Source: Olsenella sp.
Lineage (GTDB): Bacteria > Actinomycetota > Coriobacteriia > Coriobacteriales > Atopobiaceae
Assembly: GCA_022648325.1 (NCBI GenBank)
Contig: JALCMG010000008.1
Coordinates: 1 to 64,000 of the forward strand
Reading direction: 5' to 3'
Length of the DNA stretch: 64,000 nucleotides
Position 1 is the first letter of the stretch. The number at the start of each line of letters is the position of its first letter. A program made the translations under genes and the position numbers. Below, one piece after another: positions 18,832 through 27,311 of this stretch. The notes beneath the pieces are model-generated. The model was given only the letters and a program-made list of their open reading frames with translations, did no database searches and had not been told where the DNA came from.

Positions 18832-20255
18832 ACGCGCTCGAGTACGCTGACGTGAGCTTTACCTATCCCGCCACAGACACCGAGCCCAGCCCGTCGCCGG
18901 TCCTGGAGCACGTCTCGCTTGCCGTGCCGGAGGGTGCGTTTGCGCTGATCACGGGCAGTACCGGTTCCGGAAAGTCCACGCTTTTGCGCCTTGCCAAGCC
19001 TGAGGTGGCACCAACGGGGACGCTCGGCGGCAACGTGCTTGCGTTTGGCAGGGACGTGCGCACGCTATCTTCGGTCGAGTCCGCCCAGACTGTGGGGTTG
19101 GTCTTCCAGAGCCCCGACAGCCAGATAGTGTGCGACACCGTGTGGCACGAGATGGCATTTGGCCTTGAGAACCTGGGGACGCCCGTGCCCGAGATGCGCC
19201 GTCGCGTGGCCGAGACCTGCATGTTCTTTGGCATGGAGCCGTGGTTTCGCCGGCAGACGGCAAACCTCTCCGGTGGCCAGCGCCAGATGCTTGCGCTGGC
19301 TGCCACGCTTGCCATGCGCCCGCGCCTGCTACTTCTGGACGAGCCCACCTCGATGCTCGATCCCGTTGCCGAGAAGGACTTCCTCGCAATGCTCTTCCGC
19401 GCAAACCGCGAGCTTGGGGTTACCGTGGTGGTGGCGACGCACGCGCCGGAGCCCATGCGCGACGTGGCCACCTGCGCCTTTCGCGTGGAGGATGGGCACG
19501 TGCGCGAGCTTTCTCTCGGCGAGGCGGTTGATGCCTGTGCGTTTAGGCCGGACGGCGTGGTGTCCGCAAGTGAAGGGGTGGCCGCCAGTGGCTCGAAGCC
19601 CGCGCTTTCCTTCCGTGATACGTGGTTTCGCTACAGCCGCGATGCCGACTGGGTTCTGCGGGGGCTAGACCTCGAGGTACCCGAGGGCGAGGTCACCGCG
19701 CTTGTGGGCGGCAACGGCTCGGGCAAGACCACCCTCTTGCAGCTTGCGTGCGGCACGCTTGCGGCGCAGCGCGGGCGCGTGTCTCGTCCCCATGCGGCAT
19801 CGCAGGCGTACCTGCTGCAGAGCCCGCGCGCCATCCTCTCGGCGCAGACCGTCCGCGAGGAGCTTTTGCTCTGGTCAAATGGCGCGGGCTACGGCGAGGC
19901 CGAGGTTGCGGAGATGATGGAGCGCCTGGGGCTTGAGGGAGTGGCGGCGAGAAACCCGCTCGACCTCTCCGGCGGCCAGCAGCAGCTTGTGGCCTTTGCC
20001 AAGGTCCTGCTCACACGGCCCGACCTTCTCGTCTTGGACGAGCCCACCAAGGGGCTTGACGCGGTGGCCTGCACCAAGCTCGCGCGCCTGGTGCAGGAGC
20101 TGCGAGAGGAGGGGAGAAGCGTCCTTCTCGCCACGCATGACCTTGCGTTTGTCTCAGCCGTGGCAGACTCGGTCTCGCTGCTCTTTGACGGGGGCGTCAC
20201 CTGCACAGAAAGACCCGACGAGTTTCTCGCCGGGTCCTGGCTGTACCACGCGTGA
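18828..20255 (+). CDS. ECF transporter ATPase with two fused ABC domains
   Basis: 475 residues comprising two complete ABC ATPase domains, equivalent to a fused EcfA-EcfA' pair. Domain 1 has Walker A GSTGSGKST, signature NLSGGQRQM and Walker B LLLLDEPTSMLD. Domain 2 has GGNGSGKTT, DLSGGQQQL and LLVLDEPTKGLD. Start ATG 18828 is chosen because GGGGGAGG lies just upstream at 18815-18822 and because it overlaps the EcfT stop; an in-frame ATG at 18813 is less well placed. It powers uptake through the membrane T and S subunits. Confidence 0.92.
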   Translation: MNALEYADVSFTYPATDTEPSPSPVLEHVSLAVPEGAFALITGSTGSGKSTLLRLAKPEVAPTGTLGGNVLAFGRDVRTLSSVESAQTVGLVFQSPDSQIVCDTVWHEMAFGLENLGTPVPEMRRRVAETCMFFGMEPWFRRQTANLSGGQRQMLALAATLAMRPRLLLLDEPTSMLDPVAEKDFLAMLFRANRELGVTVVVATHAPEPMRDVATCAFRVEDGHVRELSLGEAVDACAFRPDGVVSASEGVAASGSKPALSFRDTWFRYSRDADWVLRGLDLEVPEGEVTALVGGNGSGKTTLLQLACGTLAAQRGRVSRPHAASQAYLLQSPRAILSAQTVREELLLWSNGAGYGEAEVAEMMERLGLEGVAARNPLDLSGGQQQLVAFAKVLLTRPDLLVLDEPTKGLDAVACTKLARLVQELREEGRSVLLATHDLAFVSAVADSVSLLFDGGVTCTERPDEFLAGSWLYHA

Positions 20256-20296
20256 GTTAGCGGTCGGCGTGCCGTGCGCGCGCCGTCGGCGCAAGG

Positions 20297-20737
20297 CTAG
20301 AACGTGAGGAATGGCTCCTCCATGCCCTCTTCCTCGAGGTCCTCCTCGGAGAGGTCGTCCAGGTCACCCATGTCCTCGAGCTCGATTCCGTCGCCGTCGT
20401 CCTCGCCCCAGCCGTATGCGCTGGCAGCGAGCTCGTCCACGCTCGTGTCGGGAAGCGCGCTTGTCACGGAGCACAGGCCGTCGATGGCGGGCACGATCTT
20501 CTGCCACTGGGTGATCACCGGGTCTTGAGGTACGCCCTCAAGCTCCACGAGGGAGTCGAGGTAAATCTCGCTTGCGCCCTCTAGCAGGTCAGACTCGGCA
20601 CGCACGCTTGCGAACTTTGACGCAAACTTCTCGAGCGCCTCGTCCGCCGAATCCGCCTCCACCACACACGGCATGAGGCAGTAGTTGTTTGCCTGGTCCT
20701 TGTCGTCGTTGTAGCTAAAGTTTCCAACGTAGAGCAT
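20297..20737 (-). CDS. Small protein of unknown function with a highly acidic C-terminal tail
   Basis: 146 residues. ATG at 20737 has GGAGGAGG just upstream on the minus strand; the frame reads longer but that start is clearly best. The N-terminal part begins MLYVGNFSYNDDKD and contains CVVEADSADEALEKFASKF, reminiscent of small alpha-beta proteins that process short repeats, but I cannot name a family. The last 35 residues are mostly Asp and Glu (for example LEDMGDLDDLSEEDLEEEG). It is convergent with the ATPase gene and divergent from the S-component gene, lying inside the ECF cluster on the opposite strand. Confidence 0.7.
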   Translation of the reverse strand: MLYVGNFSYNDDKDQANNYCLMPCVVEADSADEALEKFASKFASVRAESDLLEGASEIYLDSLVELEGVPQDPVITQWQKIVPAIDGLCSVTSALPDTSVDELAASAYGWGEDDGDGIELEDMGDLDDLSEEDLEEEGMEEPFLTF

Positions 20738-20879
20738 GGGGCCTCCTCCGGTCGATGGGTGCGGCACATGTTCATCTTAGGCAATTCGACGCAGCTTGGG
20801 CGTGGTTTCCCGCAAGCGGGCGGTACGCTGTGGCGTAGAGTGTTGCATGAAGCAGGGCAGTTGGGAGAAGGCGAAGGGC

Positions 20880-21587
20880 ATGGCAGCGAGCGGTACAAGC
20901 ACAACGCGCCAGCGCGTCCTTGCTGCCCTCGAGGTGCCGTCGATTCTCGCCGTACCTGCGGTGCTTGTTGCTTGTGCCGTGAACGGCGTGCAGGTGGCCG
21001 CGGGACTCACGCTTCTGGTGGTTGTTCTCTGCGTGGGGCTTTTTCTTGTCAGCTACGAGGCGTCGCGTCCGGCACTGAGGCAGGTGATGCCCACGTCGAC
21101 GCTTGCGGGACTGGCCGCTGCGGGGCGCATCCTCTTTGCGCCGATTCCCGACGTCAAGCCCGTCTCGGCCATAGCCATAGTTGCGGGGGCCACGCTTGGC
21201 AGGCGCGAGGGATTCATGGTGGGGGCGCTGGCGGCGCTGGTCTCGAACTTCTTCTTTGGGCAGGGGGTTTGGACGCCCTGGCAGATGTATGCCTGGGGTC
21301 TGGTTGGCTATCTGGCTGGTGTGCTGGGGGAGCGGGGACTTCTCAGGCGGCGGGGCGTGCTGTACGTGTACGGGTTCCTCTCGGCGCTTATGTACGGGGC
21401 GATTCTCAACGGCTGGTACGTGATTGGTTACGTGGAGCCCATCACCTGGCCGGCGGTGGTCGCAGCGTATGCGGCTGGGCTGCCGTGGGACTGCCTGCAC
21501 GGCGCGGCGACGGTCGGATTTCTGGTGGCGATTTGGGTGCCATGGGGCGCACGCATCCGACACGCCGTCGCGAAGTACGGGTTGTAG
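20880..21587 (+). CDS. ECF transporter S component
   Basis: 235-residue integral membrane protein with about six helices. The stretch GRILFAPIPDVKPVSAIAIV followed by GRREGFMVGALAALVSNFFF and GQGVWTPWQMYAWGLVGYLAG is characteristic of ECF-type S components, the substrate-binding subunits. ATG at 20880 has GGGAGAAGG at 20863-20871. It is separated from the T/ATPase genes by the leftward acidic-tail gene, so it has its own promoter. Specificity cannot be read from the sequence. The DUF4430 surface proteins in the same cluster hint at a ligand related to those bound by transcobalamin-like domains. Confidence 0.88.
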   Translation: MAASGTSTTRQRVLAALEVPSILAVPAVLVACAVNGVQVAAGLTLLVVVLCVGLFLVSYEASRPALRQVMPTSTLAGLAAAGRILFAPIPDVKPVSAIAIVAGATLGRREGFMVGALAALVSNFFFGQGVWTPWQMYAWGLVGYLAGVLGERGLLRRRGVLYVYGFLSALMYGAILNGWYVIGYVEPITWPAVVAAYAAGLPWDCLHGAATVGFLVAIWVPWGARIRHAVAKYGL

Positions 21588-21632
21588 CTGCAAGTCCCAC
21601 CCTGCAGCTGATGCCCCGGGGGCTGCTCTCCC

Positions 21633-21700
21633 ACTACACATTCGAACCCGAATCTGTGACGCGCGCAGGTCGATACACATTCGGACAACGAATGTGTATC
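21633..21700 (-). repeat. 68-bp palindromic element, copy C
   Basis: Same 68-bp layout as copy A and in the same orientation: acacattcg-aac-ccgaatctgtga, core gcgcgcaggtcg, then acacattcg-gacaa-cgaatgtgt. The outermost three bases differ from copy A. It lies 45 bp after the S-component gene, so elements of this family lie on both sides of the ECF/DUF4430 cluster. Confidence 0.85.
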
Positions 21701-21773
21701 GACCCACCAGGAATTCGCCTTTGGCCCCGCGGAAAGACGCCTCCCGAGCGCCCCTCGTCCTCCATCATCCCTT

Positions 21774-21845
21774 CTTTATCGGTATCTGTGAAACGGCGGT
21801 CGCGTTTGCGCAGGTCGCGCGAAGACTTCTCAGATACCGCTAAAG
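21774..21845. repeat. Long inverted repeat in the gap before yebC
   Basis: Arms ctttatcggtatctg (21774-21788) and cagataccgctaaag (21831-21845) pair over 15 positions with one mismatch, around a 42-nt GC-rich loop. No U-tract follows on either strand, so it is not a standard terminator. The rest of 21701-22106 shows no gene. Confidence 0.6.
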
Positions 21846-22106
21846 AGCGAGGGGGAGAGGGGAGAGGCGGCTCCCAAATGTGAAGAAACCCGGACTTCCG
21901 ACCTGTCCCGTGCTATCCTGCAAGTCTTCACCCTTGCGCAGCTGCTTGCAGAGAGTAGAATTTCATAGGTTACATGGGTATCGACCGCGCTCGCAGCCCC
22001 CACAGCCGCCCCAAGGAGCAGCCCCGGCCGCGCACCGTCGCACCCGCATCAAGTACAAGCGCGGACTACGCAGCCAGGCCCGTGCGCGGTGTGGATAGGA
22101 GACTCA

Positions 22107-22910
22107 ATGTCCGGACACTCTAAGTGGGCTACCACCAAGCACAAGAAGGCGGCCATCGACGCCAAGCGCTCGTCGCTCTTCTCCAAGCTCTCGCGCAACA
22201 TCACCGTTGCCGCCAAGATCGGTGGCGACCCCAACCCGGACAACAACGCCACCCTCGCCGCAGCCGTCCAGCGCGCCCGCATGGTCTCGATGCCCAACGC
22301 CAAGATCAAGGCAGCCATCGACAAGGCCTTCGGCGCCGGCGCAGACGCAGCCATCTACGAGGAGATCACCTACGAAGGCTATGGCCCCGCAGGCGTCGCC
22401 GTCTATGTCGACTGCCTGACCGACAACAAGAACCGCACCGCCGCAGACGTCCGCTCCGCCTTCACGCACGCTGGCGGCAACCTCGGCACCTCCGGCTCCG
22501 TCGCGTTCCAGTTCGAGCGCAAGGGCTCCATCGCCGTGGAGAAGGTCATCCACAGCGACGAGAAGAAGGTCCCCGACCGCGAGAACGCCGTGGACGAGGA
22601 CGAGTTCATGCTCGCCGTGGCCGAGGCTGGCGGCGAGGACTACGAGGACGCCGGCGACGAGTGGATCGTCTACACCGCCTACGACAAGATGCAGGACGTC
22701 CAGAAGGCGCTCGAGGCCCAGGGCATCGAGGTCAAGGGCTCCGAGCTCACGATGATGCCCACCACCCCCACCGATGTCACGGTCAACGACGCAAAGAAGG
22801 TCCAGCGCCTTATCGACCGCCTCGAGGAGTTCGAGGACGTCCAGAACGTCTACAGCACCATGAACGTTACAGACGAGATTGCCGAGGCCCTCGCAGAAGA
22901 CGAGGACTAG
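22107..22910 (+). CDS. YebC/TACO1-family protein
   Basis: 267-residue soluble protein, a little longer than typical (about 245) because of an acidic insertion. It begins MSGHSKWATTKHKKAAIDAK, the standard opening of this family, and contains RARMVSMPNAKIKAAIDKAF and the EGYGPAGVAVYVD core. Family members act as DNA-binding regulators or, in recent work, as ribosome-associated factors that help translate proline stretches. The ATG at 22107 follows ATAGGAG. It precedes the polysaccharide locus by about 100 bp but is probably an independent housekeeping gene. Confidence 0.93.
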   Translation: MSGHSKWATTKHKKAAIDAKRSSLFSKLSRNITVAAKIGGDPNPDNNATLAAAVQRARMVSMPNAKIKAAIDKAFGAGADAAIYEEITYEGYGPAGVAVYVDCLTDNKNRTAADVRSAFTHAGGNLGTSGSVAFQFERKGSIAVEKVIHSDEKKVPDRENAVDEDEFMLAVAEAGGEDYEDAGDEWIVYTAYDKMQDVQKALEAQGIEVKGSELTMMPTTPTDVTVNDAKKVQRLIDRLEEFEDVQNVYSTMNVTDEIAEALAEDED

Positions 22911-22922
22911 CACGCACCCGAC

Positions 22923-22944
22923 GCCGGCGGCCACAAGGCCCCGG
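22923..22944 (+). terminator. Possible terminator hairpin after the YebC-family gene
   Basis: GC-rich stem (gccgg-c-ggcc pairing with ggcc-ccggc, one bulged base) around an ACAA loop, 12 bp after the stop codon. The following tract is gctctcttctc, pyrimidine-rich but not a T-run, so efficiency is uncertain. Confidence 0.4.
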
Positions 22945-23011
22945 CGCCGCTCTCTTCTCGGCACCAGTTTGCAAGGCCCCAAAGCCAAGCTCCCGTACAA
23001 GGGAAAGGTCA

Positions 23012-23668
23012 ATGACTCTTCTCGAACTCCTCCATCTGCTGCGCAAGCACCTCAGGCTCGTAGTCCTGCTTCCCGTGGCATTCGCAGTCGTCACCGGCGT
23101 GTACGCCTTCTTCCTCCCCAACCAGTATACCGCCAGCACCTCCATGTACGTGCTCTCCAAGTCCAGCAGCCCAGACGGCACCACCGTCACGCAGGGCGAC
23201 CTCTCGGCCTCCCAGATGCTTACCAATGACGTGTCAAGCATCATCAAGTCGGATCGCGTGAAGGGCGACGTCGCCACCCAGTTGGGCCTCGACAACCTCA
23301 ACGCCTACAAAATCGAGGTCACCAGCTCCACCACCACCCGCGTGATCGATCTCTCCGTCACCGGCACAGACGCCGAGAAGGCCGCCCAGGTGGCAAACGC
23401 TCTGGTGACGGACGTCTCGAACGTCGCCGCCCAGGTCATGAACGTGCAGTCTGTCAACGTGATCGACTCCGCCGTGGCGCCCACCTCGCCCTCTGGCCCC
23501 AAGCGCGCGCTGTACATGGCAGTGGCGTTTCTCGCTGGGCTCTTTGCCGCAATTGTGATCGTGGCTGTGGCAGACATGGCGGACACGCGCGTGAGAAACA
23601 GCAAGGACGCCGAGGAGATCGCCGACCTGCCTGTTGTGGGTCACTTCCCCAGGGTCGAAGGGATGTAA
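23012..23668 (+). CDS. Wzz/CapA-type polysaccharide chain-length protein (kinase activator)
   Basis: 218 residues with the two-helix layout of the Wzz family: helix 1 near residues 16-36 (LVVLLPVAFAVVTGVYAFF), an extracellular domain, and helix 2 near 170-190, followed by a short cytoplasmic end. In Gram-positive bacteria such proteins activate the separate BY-kinase encoded next and set glycan chain length. GGAAAGG at 23002-23008 precedes the ATG. The kinase starts 4 nt after the stop, supporting one operon with the phosphatase gene that follows. Confidence 0.9.
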   Translation: MTLLELLHLLRKHLRLVVLLPVAFAVVTGVYAFFLPNQYTASTSMYVLSKSSSPDGTTVTQGDLSASQMLTNDVSSIIKSDRVKGDVATQLGLDNLNAYKIEVTSSTTTRVIDLSVTGTDAEKAAQVANALVTDVSNVAAQVMNVQSVNVIDSAVAPTSPSGPKRALYMAVAFLAGLFAAIVIVAVADMADTRVRNSKDAEEIADLPVVGHFPRVEGM

Positions 23669-23672
23669 GCAA

Positions 23673-24728
23673 ATGCCTAGGAGAAACCAGCGAGCCGAGG
23701 AGCAGGGCCAGGCGGTTGCAAACGCCGCGCAGACCCTCTTTGCCAACATTCGCTTCATGAGCGTTGACAACCCCGTCCACGTCCTTGCCATTACGTCTTC
23801 CGTTCCCAACGAGGGCAAGACCTTCGTCTCTATGAACCTTGCCTCCGCCATCGCGGCATCCGGCGCCTCCACGCTCCTCGTCGAGTGCGACATGCGCCGC
23901 CGCAGCATGGCGGCGCGCATTGGCGTGCACGCGCAGTACGGCATCTACTCAGTGATGACCGGCCAGGTCTCTCTGGAGCAGGCCGCCATGCGCGCGCCCA
24001 CCAAGAACCTGTACTTCCTGGATGCCGAGCCGCACATTCCCAACCCCTCGAACATCCTCAACTCGCACCACTTCCAGAGCTTCCTGGACAACGCCCGCAA
24101 CCGCTTTGACTATGTGGTCTTTGACACGCCGCCAGTAACCACCTTCGTGGACGCGGCCGTCCTGGGCACCAAGGTCGATGCCGTGCTGCTGGTTGCGCGC
24201 GAGAACTTCGTCAAGCGTGCAGAGCTCCAGCAGGCCGTGGACCAGCTCCGTGCTTCCGGCTGCAACCTGGCAGGCGTCATTATGAACGGCTGCGACTTTG
24301 GCAAGGGCAACAGCTACTACTCGTACTACTACGAGAACGGCGAGGGCGGCAGGCGCAACCGCGCGGAGGAGGAGTCGAGCGCTCCCAAGTTCGTGCCGGC
24401 CAAGCCGCAGCAGGCATCCGCAAAGCCCGCCAGCGTGCACAAGGGTGGTGCCGCCTCGCAGCAGCCCGTTCCGGCTGGTCCGCCCCCACGCAGGAGCCAG
24501 ACACAGCGTACGGCACAGCCCGCCCAGCCGCAGGCCCGTGCGACCCAGCCCCAGGCGGTACCCGCGCAGCGTCCCGTCCAGCAGCCCCAGGTGGCAACAC
24601 AGTCGCAGTTCCAGCGCGCCAACGTGGCTGGCCCCGGTGACACGGCCATGTACCAGCGCCTGGCCGAGCAGTCCCGCGTTGCGCGCGCCGGTCGCAGCTA
24701 CCCCCGCTATAACGAAGAGGACTACTAG
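23673..24728 (+). CDS. Bacterial tyrosine kinase (BY-kinase, CapB/Wze type)
   Basis: 351 residues. The N-terminal 230 form a BY-kinase: Walker A SSVPNEGKTFVSMN (about residues 44-57), Walker A' LLVECDMRRRS, and Walker B YVVFDTPP. A tyrosine cluster NSYYSYYYENGEGG near residue 215 is the probable autophosphorylation site. About 110 residues of Pro/Gln/Ala-rich sequence follow, an unusual extra for this family, and the protein ends YPRYNEEDY with two more tyrosines. It works with the upstream Wzz-like activator and the downstream PHP phosphatase to control chain length and export. Confidence 0.92.
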   Translation: MPRRNQRAEEQGQAVANAAQTLFANIRFMSVDNPVHVLAITSSVPNEGKTFVSMNLASAIAASGASTLLVECDMRRRSMAARIGVHAQYGIYSVMTGQVSLEQAAMRAPTKNLYFLDAEPHIPNPSNILNSHHFQSFLDNARNRFDYVVFDTPPVTTFVDAAVLGTKVDAVLLVARENFVKRAELQQAVDQLRASGCNLAGVIMNGCDFGKGNSYYSYYYENGEGGRRNRAEEESSAPKFVPAKPQQASAKPASVHKGGAASQQPVPAGPPPRRSQTQRTAQPAQPQARATQPQAVPAQRPVQQPQVATQSQFQRANVAGPGDTAMYQRLAEQSRVARAGRSYPRYNEEDY

Positions 24729-24750
24729 CCAAGGGTAGGGAAACGCCATC

Positions 24751-25392
24751 GTGCACGACATCCACTGCCACATACTTCCCGGCGTAGACGACGGCTCCTC
24801 CTCCATGGAGGAGTCGCTTGCTATGCTTAGGGCCGCGCGCGCCGCCGACGTGACGGAGATAACCTGCACGCCGCACTGCCGCGACCCGTACTTTGACTAC
24901 GACGCCATGTGGCAGGCGTTCTACCAGCTGCAGGATGCAGCTGGGGATTTCCCCCTGCACATGGGCTTTGAGGTTAACCACCACAAGCTCATGGACCTGG
25001 GCATGGACTGGGCGCGGGTGCTTGGCTGCTACGGCACGGCGGACTTCCTGCTGGAACTCTCGGTAAACGCCTCTCCCTCGCGCTTTGTGGAGTACGAGAG
25101 GACCATCTTCGAGCTTCAGGGGATGGGCTACAACGTGATTATCGCGCATCCGGAGCGCTACGTGGCGGTGCAGCGTGACGTTGGCCTGGCCCGCGAGCTG
25201 GTGGACATGGGGTGCAGGCTCCAAGCGTCTGCGGACTTCATTGCGGGTGGGCGTCTGGGTGCCGAGAAGCGCCCGGCAATAGAGCTTCTGAAGCAGGGGC
25301 TCTACACCTTCATCGCAAGCGACGCACACTGCGTGAAGCACTACCAGTACCTTGCCAAGGCGCTGAGGAAGTACGGCGAGTACCTCGCGTAG
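24751..25392 (+). CDS. CpsB/CapC-type tyrosine-protein phosphatase (PHP fold)
   Basis: 213-residue metal-dependent PHP-fold phosphatase that removes phosphate from the BY-kinase tyrosines. It opens HDIHCHILPGVDDGS, which carries the first metal-binding His residues. Further ligands lie in TCTPHCRDPYFDYD and VIIAHPERY, and the final one in IASDAHC. The GTG at 24751 follows an AAGGGTAGGG stretch. It completes the Wzz/BY-kinase/CpsB regulatory trio at the start of the polysaccharide locus. Confidence 0.92.
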   Translation: MHDIHCHILPGVDDGSSSMEESLAMLRAARAADVTEITCTPHCRDPYFDYDAMWQAFYQLQDAAGDFPLHMGFEVNHHKLMDLGMDWARVLGCYGTADFLLELSVNASPSRFVEYERTIFELQGMGYNVIIAHPERYVAVQRDVGLARELVDMGCRLQASADFIAGGRLGAEKRPAIELLKQGLYTFIASDAHCVKHYQYLAKALRKYGEYLA

Positions 25393-25560
25393 GGCGGGCG
25401 CGGCTTGCCGGATGCAGCTGCAATCCAAACTTGGAAGGTAAGCTTACTGCAAACGTTCAGCATACTGGTGTGATGATTGTGATGTGAAAGACCGAATGTC
25501 TTCTACACTGGCCTGAAATGCAGCCAAAGCATAGAATAGAGACCTACTACTGGATAGACT

Positions 25561-26430
25561 GTGTTCCCCGAAAGTGTTTCGGGGGGGGTCTTCGTGGAGC
25601 AGCAGAGTTGTGAACAATTACAGGCGACGTTGGCACCGGCGGTAGCGACCGATGCCAACGTTGCCTACATTGGAAAAGAAGTAGGTAATGGCTTTGCTGG
25701 TCCAGGAATTGATCAGCAACAGGCCTTTACCACTGCAAGCACCGCCAAGGAATCCGGTATCCCCCATCCTGGTTCTGAGGAGTTCGCTGCTCTTTGCAAA
25801 TCTCTTGACTCAAGGTCTCTGGGCTATCGTTTTGTTAAGCGAACATTTGATATCGCATTTTCGGGATGTGTGACCATAGTTGGCCTTATCCCATGTGCGG
25901 TACTTGCCATTGCGATAGCGGTGGATACCAAGGGAACCCCAATCTACTCCCAGGTGCGTGTTGGCAGGTATGGGAAGCCTTTCCATATCTATAAATTCCG
26001 CACGATGGTGGTAGACGCCGACAACATTGAGAAGTACCTCACCCCCGAGCAGTTTGTTGTGTGGAAGCGCGAGCGCAAGGTAGATGATGACCCACGCATA
26101 ACCAAGCTCGGCCGAGTTCTGAGGAAGACCTCTATTGACGAGCTACCGCAGTTTCTCAATGTGCTGCTTGGCCAGATTAGCGTCATTGGTCCTCGCCCTA
26201 TTTCATATGACGAGCTTGAGCATTTTGGCAACGATGCAGCGCTGCTCTGCAGTGTTCCGGGTGGCATTACGGGTCTGTGGCAGTCTTCAAAGCGCAATGA
26301 CGCAACCTTTGAGACTGGCGAGAGGCAGAAGATTGAGCTGAGATATGCCAAAGAGGCGAGTCTTGGGCTAGATGCCAAGTGCTTCTTTGATACCTTCAGC
26401 GCAGTGTTTAGCAAGAGGACTGGTCGATAG
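25561..26430 (+). CDS. Initiating undecaprenyl-phosphate sugar-phosphate transferase
   Basis: A WbaP/WcaJ-like phosphoglycosyltransferase that starts repeat-unit assembly by placing a sugar-1-phosphate on undecaprenyl phosphate. It has 289 residues: a Gln/Ala-rich N-terminal 80 residues without recognisable fold, one membrane segment (about 103-128), then the catalytic core with KRTFDIAFSG, FHIYKFRTM, DDDPRITKLGRVLRKTSIDE and VIGPRPISYDELE. The start is uncertain: GTG 25561 lacks a ribosome site, while the in-frame GTG at 25594 follows a G-run. A hairpin (ccccgaaa/tttcgggg, 25566-25584) overlaps this region. The next gene begins in the last base of the stop codon. Confidence 0.9.
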   Translation: MFPESVSGGVFVEQQSCEQLQATLAPAVATDANVAYIGKEVGNGFAGPGIDQQQAFTTASTAKESGIPHPGSEEFAALCKSLDSRSLGYRFVKRTFDIAFSGCVTIVGLIPCAVLAIAIAVDTKGTPIYSQVRVGRYGKPFHIYKFRTMVVDADNIEKYLTPEQFVVWKRERKVDDDPRITKLGRVLRKTSIDELPQFLNVLLGQISVIGPRPISYDELEHFGNDAALLCSVPGGITGLWQSSKRNDATFETGERQKIELRYAKEASLGLDAKCFFDTFSAVFSKRTGR

Positions 26431-27311
26431 TGCGCCAACCTACCGTTAGCGTTATCATTCCCACTCTCAACGCTGAGGATGAGATTGGCCAACTGCTGTC
26501 TCTGCTAGAACGACAGACTCTCACCCCGACTGAAATTCTCGTAGTGGATTCGTCCTCTGATGACAATACGGCTGCTGAGGTCAAAAAGCATCCGTCAGCT
26601 TCCTTAATCGTCATTGATAGAAGCTCGTTCAATCATGGCGGAACGAGGGACCTTGCTTTTCGTAAAACAACAGGCGAGATTGTTTGCTTTCTCACGCAGG
26701 ACGCGATTCCGGAGAGCTTTGAGTATCTAGAGAGACTCATTCGTCCGATTCTTGATAACAAGGAGGTTGTGCTTTCAAGCGGAAGGCAACTTCCCAAATC
26801 CGATGCAAGGCGATTTGAACAGCTGGTCAGAAGCTTTAACTATCCAGATACTGCTTCAGTTCGCGGGAAGGAAGACCTGTCGGCGTATGGCATAAAGACC
26901 TTTTTTGCCTCGGACGTGTGCTCAGCCTATCGTCGCACGGCATACATTGCGTGCGGTGGTTTTCCTCAGGTCACAACAAATGAAGATATGCTGATGGCTG
27001 CTCGTTTCATAGCAAACGGTTACAAGGTTGCGTATGAGCCTGCAGCGACGGTTTTCCATTCGCATAACCTCACCCCACTCCAACAGTATGAGCGCAATAA
27101 GGCGATAGGCTATATCTTGGAGTCTCATTCTGATGAGCTAATGGGTGCAAGTGAGATAGGCGAGGGCGGAAGACTTGTCAAAGCGGTTTCTGCTCAGTTG
27201 CTGCGTGAAGGTCGGATGGGAGAGTTCTTCCTGTTTGGAATTGACTGTGCCGCTCGGCTTCTAGGTAACCGAGCAGGTCGAGCAGAAGCAAGGAAGGTGG
27301 CAAAGAAATGA
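26430..27311 (+). CDS. Family 2 glycosyltransferase, rhamnosyltransferase-like
   Basis: 293 residues with a GT-A fold: [29 protein letters not shown], then [13 protein letters not shown], a pattern typical of rhamnosyltransferases, and the acceptor-side SDVCSAYRR and [10 protein letters not shown] motifs. It probably transfers rhamnose made from dTDP-L-rhamnose to the first sugar on the lipid carrier. GTG start at 26430 shares a base with the preceding stop codon, and the frame overlaps rmlA by 4 nt, so translation is coupled on both sides. Confidence 0.85.
   Translation: MRQPTVSVIIPTLNAEDEIGQLLSLLERQTLTPTEILVVDSSSDDNTAAEVKKHPSASLIVIDRSSFNHGGTRDLAFRKTTGEIVCFLTQDAIPESFEYLERLIRPILDNKEVVLSSGRQLPKSDARRFEQLVRSFNYPDTASVRGKEDLSAYGIKTFFASDVCSAYRRTAYIACGGFPQVTTNEDMLMAARFIANGYKVAYEPAATVFHSHNLTPLQQYERNKAIGYILESHSDELMGASEIGEGGRLVKAVSAQLLREGRMGEFFLFGIDCAARLLGNRAGRAEARKVAKK

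Noticed and set aside
24298..24738. Alternative frame inside the BY-kinase tail
   Set aside because: Shadow of the Pro/Gln-rich tail; the sense frame continues from the kinase domain without a break.
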